A DNA stretch of 64,000 nt from Endothia cerciana. Lineage: Eukaryota; Ascomycota; Sordariomycetes; Diaporthales; Cryphonectriaceae. Both the position numbers and the translations under genes were made by a program. Within the stretch, counting starts at the first letter, position 1, and each line of letters starts with the position of its first letter. Below, in pieces: positions 21,207 to 32,732 of the stretch. The stretch is taken from the NCBI GenBank assembly GCA_026119935.1, contig JALRMH010000016.1, positions 310,001 through 374,000 on the forward strand. The letters run 5' to 3'. The notes below the pieces were generated by a model. The model made no database searches, was not told where the DNA came from, and worked only from the letters and a program-made list of their open reading frames with translations.

Positions 21207-22305
21207 TTGGTGCTGATTCGGGAGGGTGGTGATGATATGGCCTGTGAGAAAGAATTCTGGAGTTCGTTGTCTTAGCAAGGAAGACTATGGCTTCTCGTGG
21301 GGGGTCGGGGTGTAAGGTTGTCGGGTTTGAGCTTGTGAAGCGCGGGTGTGGTCAAGCTGCAGTGGGAGAGCTCTCACCAGGCCAGGCCCTCCAGCCAGCT
21401 CCAGCGGCAGGCACCAACCTGCTGACGGATAGCACCGCGGAACCTTGGGCGCCCCTCCTTGTGGCTTGTCCCCCAACGTAGCTTGTGCACGCTTGTGCAA
21501 AAGTCCCCCCACCCCCCCCCAAGGCCTAGGGTCCCCCTACCCAGATGCTACCTCGCTCTTGTCAACCTCGCGTGTCCCCGCTGGCTGATGGCACCTCGCC
21601 TGTTCTGCCCCGCTAATAAGTGGCCGAGCCCTGCCGACTAGACGAGTATTCACCAGAGCGCCGGAGATACCGGTGTCTCACTGCATGAACCGCATACGAA
21701 ACACGGTCTAGGTCTTACGGTAGGGCTGGATCTGGTTGGTATTGGTTGGTATGACGATCGCAAGGCAGACCGCCTGGCGGCTGCTCTCGTCTCTTCCCTC
21801 AGCCTCTCCTCAGCCTTTTCCCTCTTTTTTTCCTGGCTTGCTCTTCCTTGCCTCACAGCCGAGGCACTGGAGACACACCTGGCCTGCAGTGACGACCTAG
21901 AAACCGGAAGCGGTAGTTTCAAGACGACGCCGCCTCTCTGCAACACCTCCACTAGTCCGGCGGGTACGTCATCCTGAGCGAGGCTAGACACGAAGACCTC
22001 TTGAATATACTAAAGAGCGAGCCTTTAATAAGTCGGTCCAAGACGAGGCAGGCTCTATACGGATACAAGTGATACCACAGCTCACCCCAAATCGTCTATT
22101 GTCGAGCCGGTGACACGCAGCTCGCTGTTTTGCGACTGTCAGATACTGTGTCTTTGAGCGTGGCATTCCCAGGGACATGGCAGCTCTTTAATACCCGACT
22201 CTTCAGCCTGGAGCATAACGTCAGCCTCCGGAAGCCCGCATACACGTCAGACACGCCGGGAGCATCTTCAGCCCTGATCGGTTCTCACAGCAACAACAGC
22301 AACAA

Positions 22306-22347
<42 letters not shown>

Positions 22348-22394
22348 AAATCTCAGGGGGAGGAGTCCCTCGTTGTATGTGGTAGACGATCACC
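21207..22394. promoter_or_regulatory. Divergent SEM1 / IML2 upstream region
   Basis: About 1.2 kb between outward-facing start codons. It includes a C-run near 21506-21522, a T-rich stretch near 21825-21835 and the CAG-type microsatellite at 22288-22346 in the probable IML2 leader. No gene is supported inside. A GT-rich/CAG pattern near 21960-22080 resembles nothing known to me. Confidence 0.4.
22288..22346 (+). repeat. CAR (CAG/CAA) trinucleotide microsatellite in the IML2 leader
   Basis: Mixed CAA/CAG units change to an unbroken CAG run of about 12 units ending 50 nt before the IML2 ATG. No in-frame ATG links it to the IML2 reading frame, so it is taken as untranslated. Confidence 0.9.
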
Positions 22395-24997
22395 ATGCGG
22401 TCCTGGTTCAAGTCCGGCGGCTCTTCCGGGTCTTCCAAGCCGGGCAGCATCCTCTCCACCAGCCGTAACGCCAGCACCAACCAGGTCGCCGAGCCACGGG
22501 ATGTGGAGATCTCTGATCTGCAGGATGCGATGGACGCTACGGGCCGGATCGTCAACGACGACATCGAGGGCGCGGAAGCGCAGCTGCGGGCCCGGAAGGA
22601 CTCGTCCTCGTTCCACCAGCTCGGCTACGGCATAGCGGTGTTCATGCGGTCCATTCTCGGCTTCGAGAAGGACATTATGGCCGAGGCGTCGACCCGGCTG
22701 GTAGAGTGTGAGAACCGTGCCTGGAGTGACATGAAGAAGGCGCAGAGACAGGCCGATGGGGGCGGCGGGGGTTGGTTCAGAGGCGGTGGCGGCGGTGGGC
22801 AGGTCCCCGCGAAAGGCTGCGAGATGTATCCGCCTGGCACGGAATACCAGCTGGTGAATGCCGAGGCGCAGCTCATGGGCGCCATAGTCTCGGTCATGCA
22901 CGAGAGCCTGACGGAAGGCATCAAGGGGTTTTATAAGCTGCGCAAGGCTTTCATCGCTCTCGACGCCATCATGGACGCGGAGGCGGCGGTCTTGGCAGCA
23001 CACCAGGGCAATGGGGCTGCGAAAGGACCGAGCGCGTCGACAAGCCAGGATGCTGGCGATGCTCAGAAGAACCCCGACTCTGACAGCGATCTAGAGTTCG
23101 TGGATGCTCCGGAGGGTTCGGGGGAGCCGAGGACATCAGCCACATATAACGGTCACCTCGGGAAGGTTAACAGCAGATCGGCACCTAGCTCGATCCTCGA
23201 GAAGGACATGGAAGGCCTCACCGTCGACACAGCAACAGCGTCATCCGTACCACCGACAAGACCGGACACACCCTCCTCCGAGATGCAGCCCAAGTCTCCC
23301 CTCCAGAGCCCACCCCGAAGGACCCTTCGCGCTAACGCCGGCCCGGACTCTTCCCTCTTCACAAACCCCGTCGATGTTTTCGTGCACTCCGGGGCTAATA
23401 TGTGCTTCGGCATCCTTCTGCTCATCATCTCCATGGTCCCACCAGCGTTCTCCAAACTGCTGTACATCATCGGCTTCAAAGGCGATCGTGACCGTGGCGT
23501 ACAGGTAGGTCAACCCGTGATGTTGACCCATCTCCAGGCAAACCATGCCTTTTGTGTGGAGTGACGGGGATGGCTGCCAGGGCATTTTCCTTGGTGGCCT
23601 GCTCTCAAAGTAGCTTCCGTGGCTCACCCAACCCGGGGGAAATTCTCTAAAAGAGGAATTGCTAACCCCCGTCGTTGGTTAGATGCTCTGGCAGTCGACT
23701 AAGTTCCCCAATATCAATGGCGGTGTGTCGGGCCTCATGCTCCTTGCATACTATAACGGCCTGCTGGCCTTCGCGGAGATCCTCCCGTCCGAGTCCGACG
23801 CGTCTGAGCTCGCCGAGGAGGACGAGATCGTCGGCTACCCCAAGGAGCAATGCACCGCCCTGCTCGAACGCATGCGCGCGCAGTACCCCGACAGCCGGAT
23901 GTGGAAGGTTGAGGAAGCCCGGGTCCTCGCCAACACGCGGCGGCTGCCCGAGGCTATCGAGGTGCTCAAGGCCAACGGCGACAGCAAGATGCGCCAGGTG
24001 ACGGCGCTCAACATGTTCGAGCTGGCCGTCAACGCACTGTTCATGCTGGACTGGCAGACGATGCGGGATGGCTTCCTGAGATGTACCGAGCTGAACGACT
24101 GGAGCCATAGTCTGTACTACTACTTCGTCGGGTGTGCGGAGCTGGAGATGTACCGTGATGCGGTGCTTGCCTCTGGGAGGGAGGGGACCAGCGAGCAGGA
24201 GAGGTCGACGCTGGCGACCGAGGCGAAGAGGCACAAGAAGAACGCGGAGGAGTACCTCCGCAAGAGCCCCGCGGCGGCGGGACGGAAGAAGTTCCTGGCG
24301 AGACAGATGCCCTTTGAGGTGTTCGCGTTAAGAAAAGTGGCGAAATGGGAGTCGAGGGCCAAGGAGTGGGGCGTCGATCTCGCCGACGCGGCGGGCGCGA
24401 GCCCCTGCCAGGAGATGACGTACCTGTGGACGGGGTCCAAGAGGATGCCGGATGCTGCGCTCGTGAAGGCCCTCGGGTGCCTGGACTGGGAGAGGTGTAC
24501 GGCGGGCAAAGAGAATGTGGAGAAGTTGAAGGGCATCCCGGACGAGGCTGCTATCAAGGCTGTCGCGGAGGCCGCACTGCTGTCTAATCTGGGTCGGTAT
24601 GCGGAGGCCAGGGAGAGGGTGGAGCCCGTGTCCAAGCAGGACCGGTAAGATGAGCCACTCTCCGTCCCCCCCGAGCGGTATGCCCATACTGACACGGCCC
24701 TACCTGTGCAGGGCACTGTTCAAGGGAGAGTCCCATGACGATTGGCCCGCGCCCTGCGCCCACTACGAGCTCGGCGTCCTGGCCTGGAAGGAGGGCTGCG
24801 ACGCCAGGTGCTGGCCGCAGGACGCGGACGGGAAACTGGTTGAGGCGTTCAGGCGGAAGAAGATCATGGAGTGCGAGGAGTATCTGGAGCACGTCAAGAC
24901 GTGGGGCGCATTTGTGCTCGACGCGCGCGTCGGCATGAAGGTCCAGACGGGCGTCGATACCATCGCCTGGCTGAAAGGGAAGAAGGGGTGGGCCTGA
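22395..24997 (+). CDS. IML2: Iml2-family protein (DUF3808, TPR-like; inclusion body clearance)
   Basis: Homologue of yeast Iml2, implicated in lipid-dependent clearance of protein inclusion bodies and associated with mitochondria and lipid droplets. Exons are 22395-23504, 23683-24644 and 24712-24997; 785 aa. The DUF3808 features are: an early helical block with DLQDAMDATGRIVNDDIEGA, GYGIAVFMRSILGFEKDIM, a TEYQLVNAEAQLMGAIVSVM helix, and GIKGFYKLRKAF. A Ser/Pro-rich disordered loop (about 205-315) follows, then VHSGANMCFGILLLIISMVP and IGFKGDRDRG. The C-terminal half holds TPR-like helices (LLERMRAQYPDSRMWKVEEA; FELAVNALFMLDWQTMRDGF; HYELGVLAW) and ends with DARVGMKVQTGVDTI. A glycine-rich loop lies near residue 125-140. 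Divergent from SEM1, convergent with the fatty-acid hydroxylase. Confidence 0.92.
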
Positions 24998-25585
24998 TGG
25001 GGCCTGCGCGAATTACTAGAGCATAGCATTGCATGTCTTTAGGAGAAGAAGGAAAAAAAGAGCAGATGGGTAGACATTGTGCATTTGAGCATTTGGCTCT
25101 CAGTTCTTTATGGTTCGAGTATCTACACAGGCACAAGACGGCAGTTATCTGGAGTTTGTGGGCGCTCTGTTAAGGACTTGACTGGGGATGGAGGGAGAGG
25201 CTCTCGGGACAAGATGGCATGTTCCGGCATATTCATGACTGTTTTGTCCTTAGTCAACCGTGTATCCTGGGTATCTCAAATCATAGAAAGCAACCCGCCA
25301 CCAGACGACCATCGCGAGAAGGGCAGGCAGCTCATGCTGTCAGAAGAGAAGAGGAAGTATGCTGTTCCGGGCCATTCCTGTTTCAACCTCAGTTCCGCAG
25401 TGAACAAAAACCCATATCCGTCGCGATCCCAGATCCAACCTGGCCTTAGTTTCCCTCAGATCCAGCCGTCAGTATACGGCGTACAACCGGGCCCCCCCTC
25501 CTTTTTTTTCTTCTTCTTCTTCTTCTTCTTTCTTTCCTTGGTCACGAACGAGGCCTCCTCACGGCATGGCACGGCCTGGCCCTCC
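24998..25585. other. Intergenic between convergent IML2 and the hydroxylase; CTT tract
   Basis: About 590 nt of 3' flanking DNA with a poly-T plus (CTT)n tract at 25501-25535. No gene is supported; a long plus-strand frame running through here into the hydroxylase is antisense to it. Confidence 0.6.
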
Positions 25586-26698
25586 TCACTCGTCGCTCCC
25601 GCTCTGGCGCCTCTTCCCCTTGCCCCCCCCCCTGCCCTTCCTGATCCCGTCGATCCCGTTCTGCAGGGCATCGCCGACCTCGCCCGCCTTCCTCTCGCCC
25701 CTCCCCCTCACCCTGTGCTTGGACGCCTCGTCCCGCACGTCCTCGCTGATGTCGCCGCCGCCCATGCCGGTCCCGGCGACCCAGTCCAGCACGCCCCACG
25801 CGCCGTAGTTCCCGCTGTCCGCCCCGCGGTGGCCCGCTCCGTAGTGGGCCGCGTTCCTCCGCGCGATGCCCCCCATGATGATGCCGGGCACCGCCGTGTA
25901 CCCGCTCATCGTCATGGTGTCCTCGAGCGTGGTGAGCATGACGAAGAGGAAGTACACGAGCAGGTGCGGCCGCACGGCCAGGGCGGGGAGGTAGGTGGGC
26001 ACGAAGCGGTGCAGGAGGAAGGGCAGCGGGTGGTCGGCGGCCGCGAGGAGGGAGTACGGGGCGGCGTGGCGGTGGTGCGCGTAGGCGGCGTGGCGGCGTG
26101 CGGCGTAGCCCGCGGCCCTCCTAGCCCTGGAGGAGGAAGCCGACGGCGACGAGGAGGAGGACGGGAGCAGCCGGCGGGCCCAGCCCGGCTGGTGGGAGTG
26201 GAGGAGGGTGCGGTGGACGTAGTAGGCGAGGACCTCGCGCGAGGCGTAGAGCCAGCCGAGCTGCTTGACGATGGCGAAGGGCAGCGGGAGGGTGGTGGCG
26301 GCGCGGAAGGGGGACCCGGCGGGGAGGAGGGTGAGGCCGAGGGTGGCGGCGGCCTCGAGGGCGGTCTCGAGGAGGATGTTGAGGAGGGCCAGCAGGAGGG
26401 TCCTGGCCAGCACGCGGGCGTCGCGCGGCGGGAGGGCGGAGCGGCCGCCGTGCTTGATGCTCACGGCCAGGCTGGGGAGCAGCGTGTCGAAGAGGAGGAA
26501 GAGCAGGGAGGGCCCGAGGAAGAAGAGCAGGCGGATGGCGAGGGTGCCGAAGACCTGGATGTGCAGGGGCTTGTGGGAGAGGACCAGGCTCGACCAGGTC
26601 ATGTAGAAGAAGAGGATGTTCAGGGAGGTGGACATGGAGGTCGTGGAGGAGAAGAAGAAGAAGGAAAAGATGGGGAGGGAGAGGAGGATGTCCATCAT
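25586..26698 (-). CDS. Fatty acid hydroxylase / sterol desaturase superfamily membrane protein
   Basis: Single-exon gene, 370 aa, from tandem ATGs at 26698. Several hydrophobic segments fill the N-terminal half (ILLSLPIFSFFFFSS; IRLLFFLGPSLLFLLFDTLL; TLLLALLNILLETAL). The histidine clusters of the di-iron superfamily are recognisable: YYVHRTLLHS (first), HAAYAHHRHAAPYS (second) and, after a further membrane stretch with FVMLTTLEDTMTMSGY, the third in AAHYGAGHRGADSGNYGAWG followed by VLDWVAGTG, equivalent to the HH...NYG...WD..FGT block. The tail is basic and polar (GRGGGKGKRRQSGSDE). Substrate unknown: a lipid or sterol is likely from the family. The coding sequence is extremely GC-rich, and a compound microsatellite sits 59 nt upstream of the start. 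Confidence 0.88.
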   Translation of the reverse strand: MMDILLSLPIFSFFFFSSTTSMSTSLNILFFYMTWSSLVLSHKPLHIQVFGTLAIRLLFFLGPSLLFLLFDTLLPSLAVSIKHGGRSALPPRDARVLARTLLLALLNILLETALEAAATLGLTLLPAGSPFRAATTLPLPFAIVKQLGWLYASREVLAYYVHRTLLHSHQPGWARRLLPSSSSSPSASSSRARRAAGYAARRHAAYAHHRHAAPYSLLAAADHPLPFLLHRFVPTYLPALAVRPHLLVYFLFVMLTTLEDTMTMSGYTAVPGIIMGGIARRNAAHYGAGHRGADSGNYGAWGVLDWVAGTGMGGGDISEDVRDEASKHRVRGRGERKAGEVGDALQNGIDGIRKGRGGGKGKRRQSGSDE

Positions 26699-26753
26699 CT
26701 TGGCGGTTGTTGTTTCCCGGAGGAGCTGTTGTGACTATCCACCTCGAGATGCC

Positions 26754-26756
<3 letters not shown>

Positions 26757-26809
<53 letters not shown>

Positions 26810-26819
26810 TGTGTGTGTT
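26757..26819. repeat. Compound (CT)18(GT)13 microsatellite
   Basis: A CT run changes abruptly to a GT run at about 26792. It lies 59 nt upstream of the minus-strand hydroxylase ATG, hence probably in its leader or core promoter. Confidence 0.95.
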
Positions 26820-28605
26820 GCCAGAGGTTGGTTTGGTACGGAGACAGGAAGTAGTTGTCTGAGGCTTGATCGAGGTTGAGGACTGCGGGAGGGAGGGAGC
26901 ACGGGCTATCCTACAGGAGCTGGGGATCTAGAGACAGAGGAATGATACTTATCTGCCATCTTACCTTGTTTTGTTTAACGTTATCGATGCAGCCATCAAG
27001 TTGGGCCAGGCCAGGCCAGGCCAGGCCGCTGTGATATAATCTCTGTTGAGAAAAACAGGGACGGATCGAGATGGTGGTGTCTCATGCCCTCATCGCACCA
27101 CGCAGAGCAAACAAACCCCCCCCCCCCCAAAAAAAAAAGACCAAGAAAGAGGTGAGCGATGACGTCGTGAGGACCCTCGAAGGAACGAAGTTATAGCGGG
27201 GCCAATCGGAGAGATACAAGTATTAGGGCATCCCTTAGAGCAGCTGGCGTGGGGGGGAGGGACGGCCCCTCAGGAGCTCTGCTCTTGGATACGGTAGGTA
27301 TAGTACTACTGTATACTATGGCACCATAATACTACATAGTAGTATGTATGTACGTGCCCGCAGCACCGGGTTGGTCGAGCCCAGGGACGAGACCAGGCCA
27401 CGGGTTCCGTGTATCCTTCGAACCATGGGAGGGGAGGGGGGACCACCGAGCAGAAGAGAAAAAATATCCAGGAAATTCGATAGTTCTGTAATCTCCGGGC
27501 CTCGTCACCGTGTCTCCACGGAATAAGCTTCTCGCAGTACTGGGTATGAGCAGATCCGCGGCGATCAGGGGGGCAGACCCTTCAAAAAGGTGAACACACA
27601 CGCAGCCCATTCATTCTACCATAGCATATACATACAGAGTAGTACCATAGTATATACGGCCTCTGTCAGTGGGCCGGTCCAGACCACATAGCGGGCTCCC
27701 CTCCACCCTGACACCCTGACAGCGACCATGAGCATGCCCATGGTGCCATATCACCGTATATACTGCCCCGTACTCCGTACCCACTTCTGCCAGTCAGGCG
27801 GAGAGGGGGGATCTCGGCAGGGAAAGTGATATTATTATCTTTCCCTTCTCGACCACTTAAACCTTCTTCTTCCCCTCCCCTCGCGCAACACGGGGACCCC
27901 GTGCAGAGGCTCGAGTCCCACGGCAGCACCTGTGGCCTACGACCTAGTCCACCGCCAGAGACAGCCTTGTGTGATGATACCCTCACCAAACTGTGTCTCA
28001 TGTATAGGCCGTACGACGACAACAGGCCGTGAGACGCCGAGCTGTGCGAGGCCAACACCACCCTGCGTCGTCCATCCGGCGCGCCCGGTAGACATAAAAG
28101 ACGTCGCCCCCCACCCCCCGTCTCGATACCTGGCTGGCTGGTTGTCACCCTACTTGCAGGCTAACGCTTCGCCTGCCTGACACGGGACGAGACCAGACAG
28201 ATGAGAAGTACGGACGTACTGTCACCTACGTATATACACTCCCCACACCCCATCACCGCTCAGCAGTGCTACGCCTTTAATATTGGCCCCCTCGGGAAAA
28301 CACACGTCACCAGACAGCCAGAGCCGAGTCCCAAGCGAAACCAGATCAGGCAGGGCAGGGTTCTAATTAACGCACCCCCAAAGACATAGTTCCAGCGCCG
28401 ATCGGCCAGGTCACAATTTCCACACCTCAGGGCCCTACTGCAAGGGTCGTCGATCTCCCCTCCTCCCGGGGGCGCCATTCCTCTTCCCAAAGAGACCCTC
28501 GACCCTCCCCCTTTCCGCGCTAGCCGTCCACACCGTCGTCTGCCCTCTGAAGCTGTGTGCGACCCTTATCCCAGGTTTGGACTCGTCATTCCGCTCACGT
28601 CTCAG

Positions 28606-28639
<34 letters not shown>

Positions 28640-28671
28640 CTACAACTACAAGCTACAACAACAACAGCAGC
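28606..28671. repeat. (ACA)n trinucleotide microsatellite
   Basis: About 12 pure ACA units, then imperfect ACT/ACA/GCA units. No accepted reading frame covers it. Confidence 0.9.
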
Positions 28672-29407
28672 ATCACCGCTGTGCCCCCCCCCCCCTGGCG
28701 ACCGAGGACTTCCCGGTCTGTGGTCCACCCACACCTAAGTTCACCCACCCTGGCCACTGCATCGCGAGGTTAACCCTTTTCCACCACCCCCCCTCGCCTC
28801 TGTCATTTCTCGCCCAGGAACTGGGCACCCAGCACGACCGCCACCTGCAACCTGCAGGATTCCGGGCTGCGGGTCAAGATTGGCCCAGAGAACCCCCCGA
28901 GTACCCCTCAGGGCCCAAACCGCCGGCGCTGTACAAACAAGTCACATAGTTGTGCGTGTGCCCTTTACGTGCATATGCCCCTGAGTGTTCGCAGGACAGG
29001 ACAGGACAGGATACGATAGGACAGGCCGCATGCCACCCCCCCTCCTCCTCGGACACTACTACCGTCGCAGCCCGCACGCCGGTGCCTCAGCACACACATC
29101 ACCCCATCCCGTCTTGGCTGCCCTCAATTTCGCAGTTTCCCTTCTCGCGCCTGCGTGCAGGCTCCCAAAGGCGCGATGGATGCCGTGCCACCAGCGATCC
29201 CCAGACACGGCCGACACCCGCGGTACGGGCAGTGGGAGGGCCCGTCTACAATCGGTACGCACGACAGCATGCAGCATGAATCCGTCCTGTTTTGTTTTCT
29301 GTTTCGGCACCTGCAGCACTCCTGAGCCGTCGTCGGGCAGCCAGTCGCCCGTCCGTCCGTCCGTCCGTCCGTCCCCACTGACACAAAATCTTAAATATCC
29401 TCTGCAG

Positions 29408-32155
29408 ACACCACCGGATCCGGCAGATACAACGTCAGTCGGCCGCACGCCAGAAACGAGTCTGTCGCGCTTGCGTCGCCCGAGGTCATCTCCTCCCTGA
29501 TCACGAGCCTCTCCGTCATCTCGAGGCCCGCTGCCGACCACTTCGACGTCCCCCTAGACGCCATCCACACCTCGCCCAGCTCTCCCGCCGGCTCTCCCGC
29601 CGGCCCGCGGCGCAACGGATCCTTTGGCGTCGACTACGGCGCCTTCTCCAGGTCCTCCACCTCCGGCCTGCGCGAGGACACCGCCGACCTCGACGACCTC
29701 GCCGCCGCGCCCCCGGTCGTCAAGACCGCCAAGCCCCCCAGCGGCTTCTCCTCCCTCACAGCCCCCAAGTCCCCCACGGCCCGGGAAGGTGGTGGCGGCC
29801 TGCGCAGCTTCCTGAGCAGCAGGACCACGTCGCGACCATCCTCGCGGGGCTCGGTGGCGTCCAAGGATGCCGACATAGCCGGCGTTGGCAATATCTCTGT
29901 CGAGCGCGGCCTCTCCCCCGTCGGGTCGCCAACAGAGGTGAGGAGGCAGCATTCGGCCGACAGCTGGGGCAGGAAGGCGGGCCGAGACCACACCCGGCTG
30001 ATGTATATGACCTCCAAGGAGCGACTGCGGGACGGCGAGGACCGGAAGCGGGGGGCCACCCTCGAGGGCCCGGGAGGCGCCAGCACCGGTCTCGCGGCGA
30101 GTGCCATGGCACGGAGCGCGGCCCCGAGATCGGAGCTCTCCCTGGGGGACACCCCGATCACCGAGGAACCTCCGTCCTTCGACGAGCCGCTCGCCGGCCC
30201 GGGCGCGGACGGCGCCAGGTCGCCACGGGCCATACCGCAACGGGACTCGAGCCTGCGGAGGACGGGCTCGAGTGCAAAGCGGTCCTCTGCCAGGATGAGC
30301 CGGGCGTCGAGGCACGACAGCGCCCACGGGGCCATCCCCGAGGAGAGCTACTTTGCTATCGGCAGCGCGGTGACGGGGGAGGGGCAGCCGCCACCGGCAA
30401 CGCGCAGCTCATACAGGGAGGGGGGGGGCGAGGGGGAGGGCGCCAGGCCCAAGAGGGACAGCAGGAACGGCCGGAACGGGGACGGGCTGCTCGACCCGTC
30501 GTGGGCCGCGACGAGCAAGGCGAACCGCTACATCGACCACTACGTGACCGACACCGAGGTCGAGCTGGACGACGGGGCCCCGTCGCCGAACATCGCGCAG
30601 GGCAAGAGGCGAGACCGGGAGGCCAGCCGCGACAGGAGCAGCCGGCGGCGGTCGGGCCGCAGCACACCGGAGCTTCGGGCGAAGCGCAGCAGCTCAAGAT
30701 TGAAGCGCCTCTCCGGGCCCCTGTCACCGCGTGCCGACGAGAGGACCAGGGACGAGGCCAACACGCCCAGTGTTGCGTACGAGCGGCCGCCATCAGCAGA
30801 TAGTATAGATGATGCCGTCGAGGCGTACATGCGCTCCCCGCGGCTGAGCCAGAGGATCACTCACCCGCAGACGGGCAGGGTCATCGGCTTCAGTGAGGTC
30901 GGTGACCCGGAGGGAAGCGCGGTGTTCTGCTGCGTCGGGATGGGCCTCACGAGGTACATCACGGCTTTCTACGACGAGCTCGCCCTGACGCTGAAGTTGC
31001 GGCTAATCACGCCGGACCGTCCAGGTGTGGGCGACAGCGAGGCGTACGCAGAGGGCACTGCGACGCCCCTCAGCTGGCCGGGTAAGCCCCCTTCCCCCCC
31101 TCCCCCCATCCCCCCGACCCGCGCTGCGCAGACGCCTACTTGTTCGGCCGTGCTAACGACCTGCCCCAGATGATGTATACGCAATCTGTCAGGCCCTCAA
31201 AATCACAAAATTCTCAATACTCGCCCACTCTGCCGGCGCAATCTATGCGCTCGCCACAGCCCTCCGCATGCCTCAGCATATACGCGGCCGGATCCACCTG
31301 CTGGCGCCATGGATCCCCCCGTCGCAGATGTCTGTCTTCGGCGCCTCTGCCCAGGCACCCCTGCCCCCCTCGAACGCCATACCCACGTCGCAGAAGATCC
31401 TGCGTGCGCTGCCCACGCCGATCCTCAAGGCCGCCAACTCCGGCTTCATGAACGCCACCAGCAGCAGCATAACGAGCAGCCTCCCCAGGCAGAAGCGGAC
31501 AAAACGCAAGGTGAGCGGCAAGGGCGCGCCCACAAGCGGCGACCGCCCCGCCGCGGACAAGGAGGCCCACGGTGGCGGCAGGATCCCACCCGACATGCCG
31601 ACGCTGACGCGGGGCATGGTCGCGACCGAGGAGATGGACCGGATCCGCCCCCAGGGCGCCCCCCTCTCCCCCACCGCGGCCGCGGGACAAAGCCGCTTCG
31701 GTGGTATCGGCTCCGGCATGGGCCCGCACGGGCGCAGCAGCCACGAGGAGGCGATCATCGCGGCCGCCGAGTCCTCGCTCGCCGAGAAGGAGCGGCAGGC
31801 GAACTACGACGTACGGCTGACGCAGGCGATCTGGGAGCTCGCGACGAGGGGCGCGAACCCGGCGGTCGACCTGCTCGTGTGTCTCGAGAGGCGCCACACG
31901 ATCGGCTTCCGGTACGTGGACATCACGAGGCCGGTCGTCATCCACCACGGCAGCAGGGACAACAGGGTCCCCGTCGAGAACGTCAAGTGGCTGGGCAAGA
32001 CGATGCGGCGGTGCGAGGTGCGGGTCCTCGAGGGCGAGGGCCACGGCCTCATGGCGAGCGCCACGGTCATGGGCACCGTGCTAATGGAGATCAGCAAGGA
32101 GTGGGAGGACTGGAATAACGTTACCGGGCAGACGAGGAGGGCGGGCGCGAGGTGA
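29408..32155 (+). CDS. Alpha/beta-hydrolase-fold protein with long disordered N-terminus (5' end unresolved)
   Basis: Two exons are clear, 29408-31081 and 31170-32155, joined across a TGCTAACGAC branch site. The frame is open from an acceptor CTGCAG at 29407; the first short coding exon with the ATG was not found, while an internal ATG occurs at 29854. About 450 residues are Ser/Arg/Pro-rich and disordered, after an N-terminal patch SPEVISSLITSLSVISRPAA that looks conserved. The hydrolase domain follows: HPQTGRVIGFSEVGDPEG, LRLITPDRPGVGDS, then ILAHSAGAIYALATAL with the nucleophile Ser, and late VIHHGSRDNRVPVENVKWL (acid Asp) and EGEGHGLMAS (His). A polar insert of about 120 residues separates the Ser from the Asp/His part. 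Substrate unknown; such proteins are usually annotated only as hydrolases in filamentous fungi. Confidence 0.85.
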
Positions 32156-32732
32156 AAAAGGGAGCACCTTTGGTCACGATTAAATAATGATCACCATATA
32201 TATTATATCTTCTAATACCTAACAATCTGGAAAGAAAAGAAGAAGAAGAAGAAGAAGAAGAAGAAGATGATGAAAACAAAACGTGCCGGTTGTCACACGC
32301 TCTTGGTTCTATGACTTCTCCTTGTACACTTTCAAATGGACATGCAGATTGACGCTGGGGCTATGAGACAAGACAGCAAGCGAGCCTCGTGTTTGCCATG
32401 GTGTGACTCTATTATTGTGTTTGCTGTTTCTCCATCTACGTTCCCCCTGCCGCCAGTCCGCCCTGAGAACAAACCTGATGACCGATTGCTTCGGCCCGCC
32501 TTCGGCAGATCGGTACCGTCGCGGCAGGAACAGGCAGGTTGCGAGAGAGCCAGGCTGACAGACTGCATCATACTTATAAATGGGAGGCCCGTCAAGCCTG
32601 GTTCCTATGGCACCGTCGGGAGGGAGCGCGGACATCCCAATATCACGACGATATATAGCCCACTCGAGGACGCCGACCGCGCCGTGTTGGAACGAGAACC
32701 CTGAGGAACCGGCCTAAACATCAACCGCCACC
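32156..32732. other. Intergenic with (GAA)n tract
   Basis: About 580 nt, AT-richer at its start. A (GAA)n tract runs at 32236-32267 just past the hydrolase stop codon. No gene is supported. Confidence 0.6.

Larger units (their letters stand above)
26699..29407. other. Long intergenic region rich in simple repeats
   Basis: About 2.7 kb between divergent genes. It holds a (CT)n(GT)n compound tract (26757-26819), GGCCA repeats (27004-27027), a C13A10 run (27115-27139), TACTATA-like short palindromes (27295-27345), (ACA)n (28606-28670), GGACA repeats (28993-29010) and (GTCC)6 (29351-29374). No gene is supported, except that the unlocated first exon of the alpha/beta hydrolase may lie near its right end. 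Confidence 0.6.

Noticed and set aside
25079..26734. Long plus-strand open frame of about 550 codons
   Set aside because: It lies antisense to the fatty-acid-hydroxylase-like gene and is Gly/Glu/Val-rich. It is open only because the opposite strand is extremely GC-rich; the minus strand has the histidine motifs and membrane helices.
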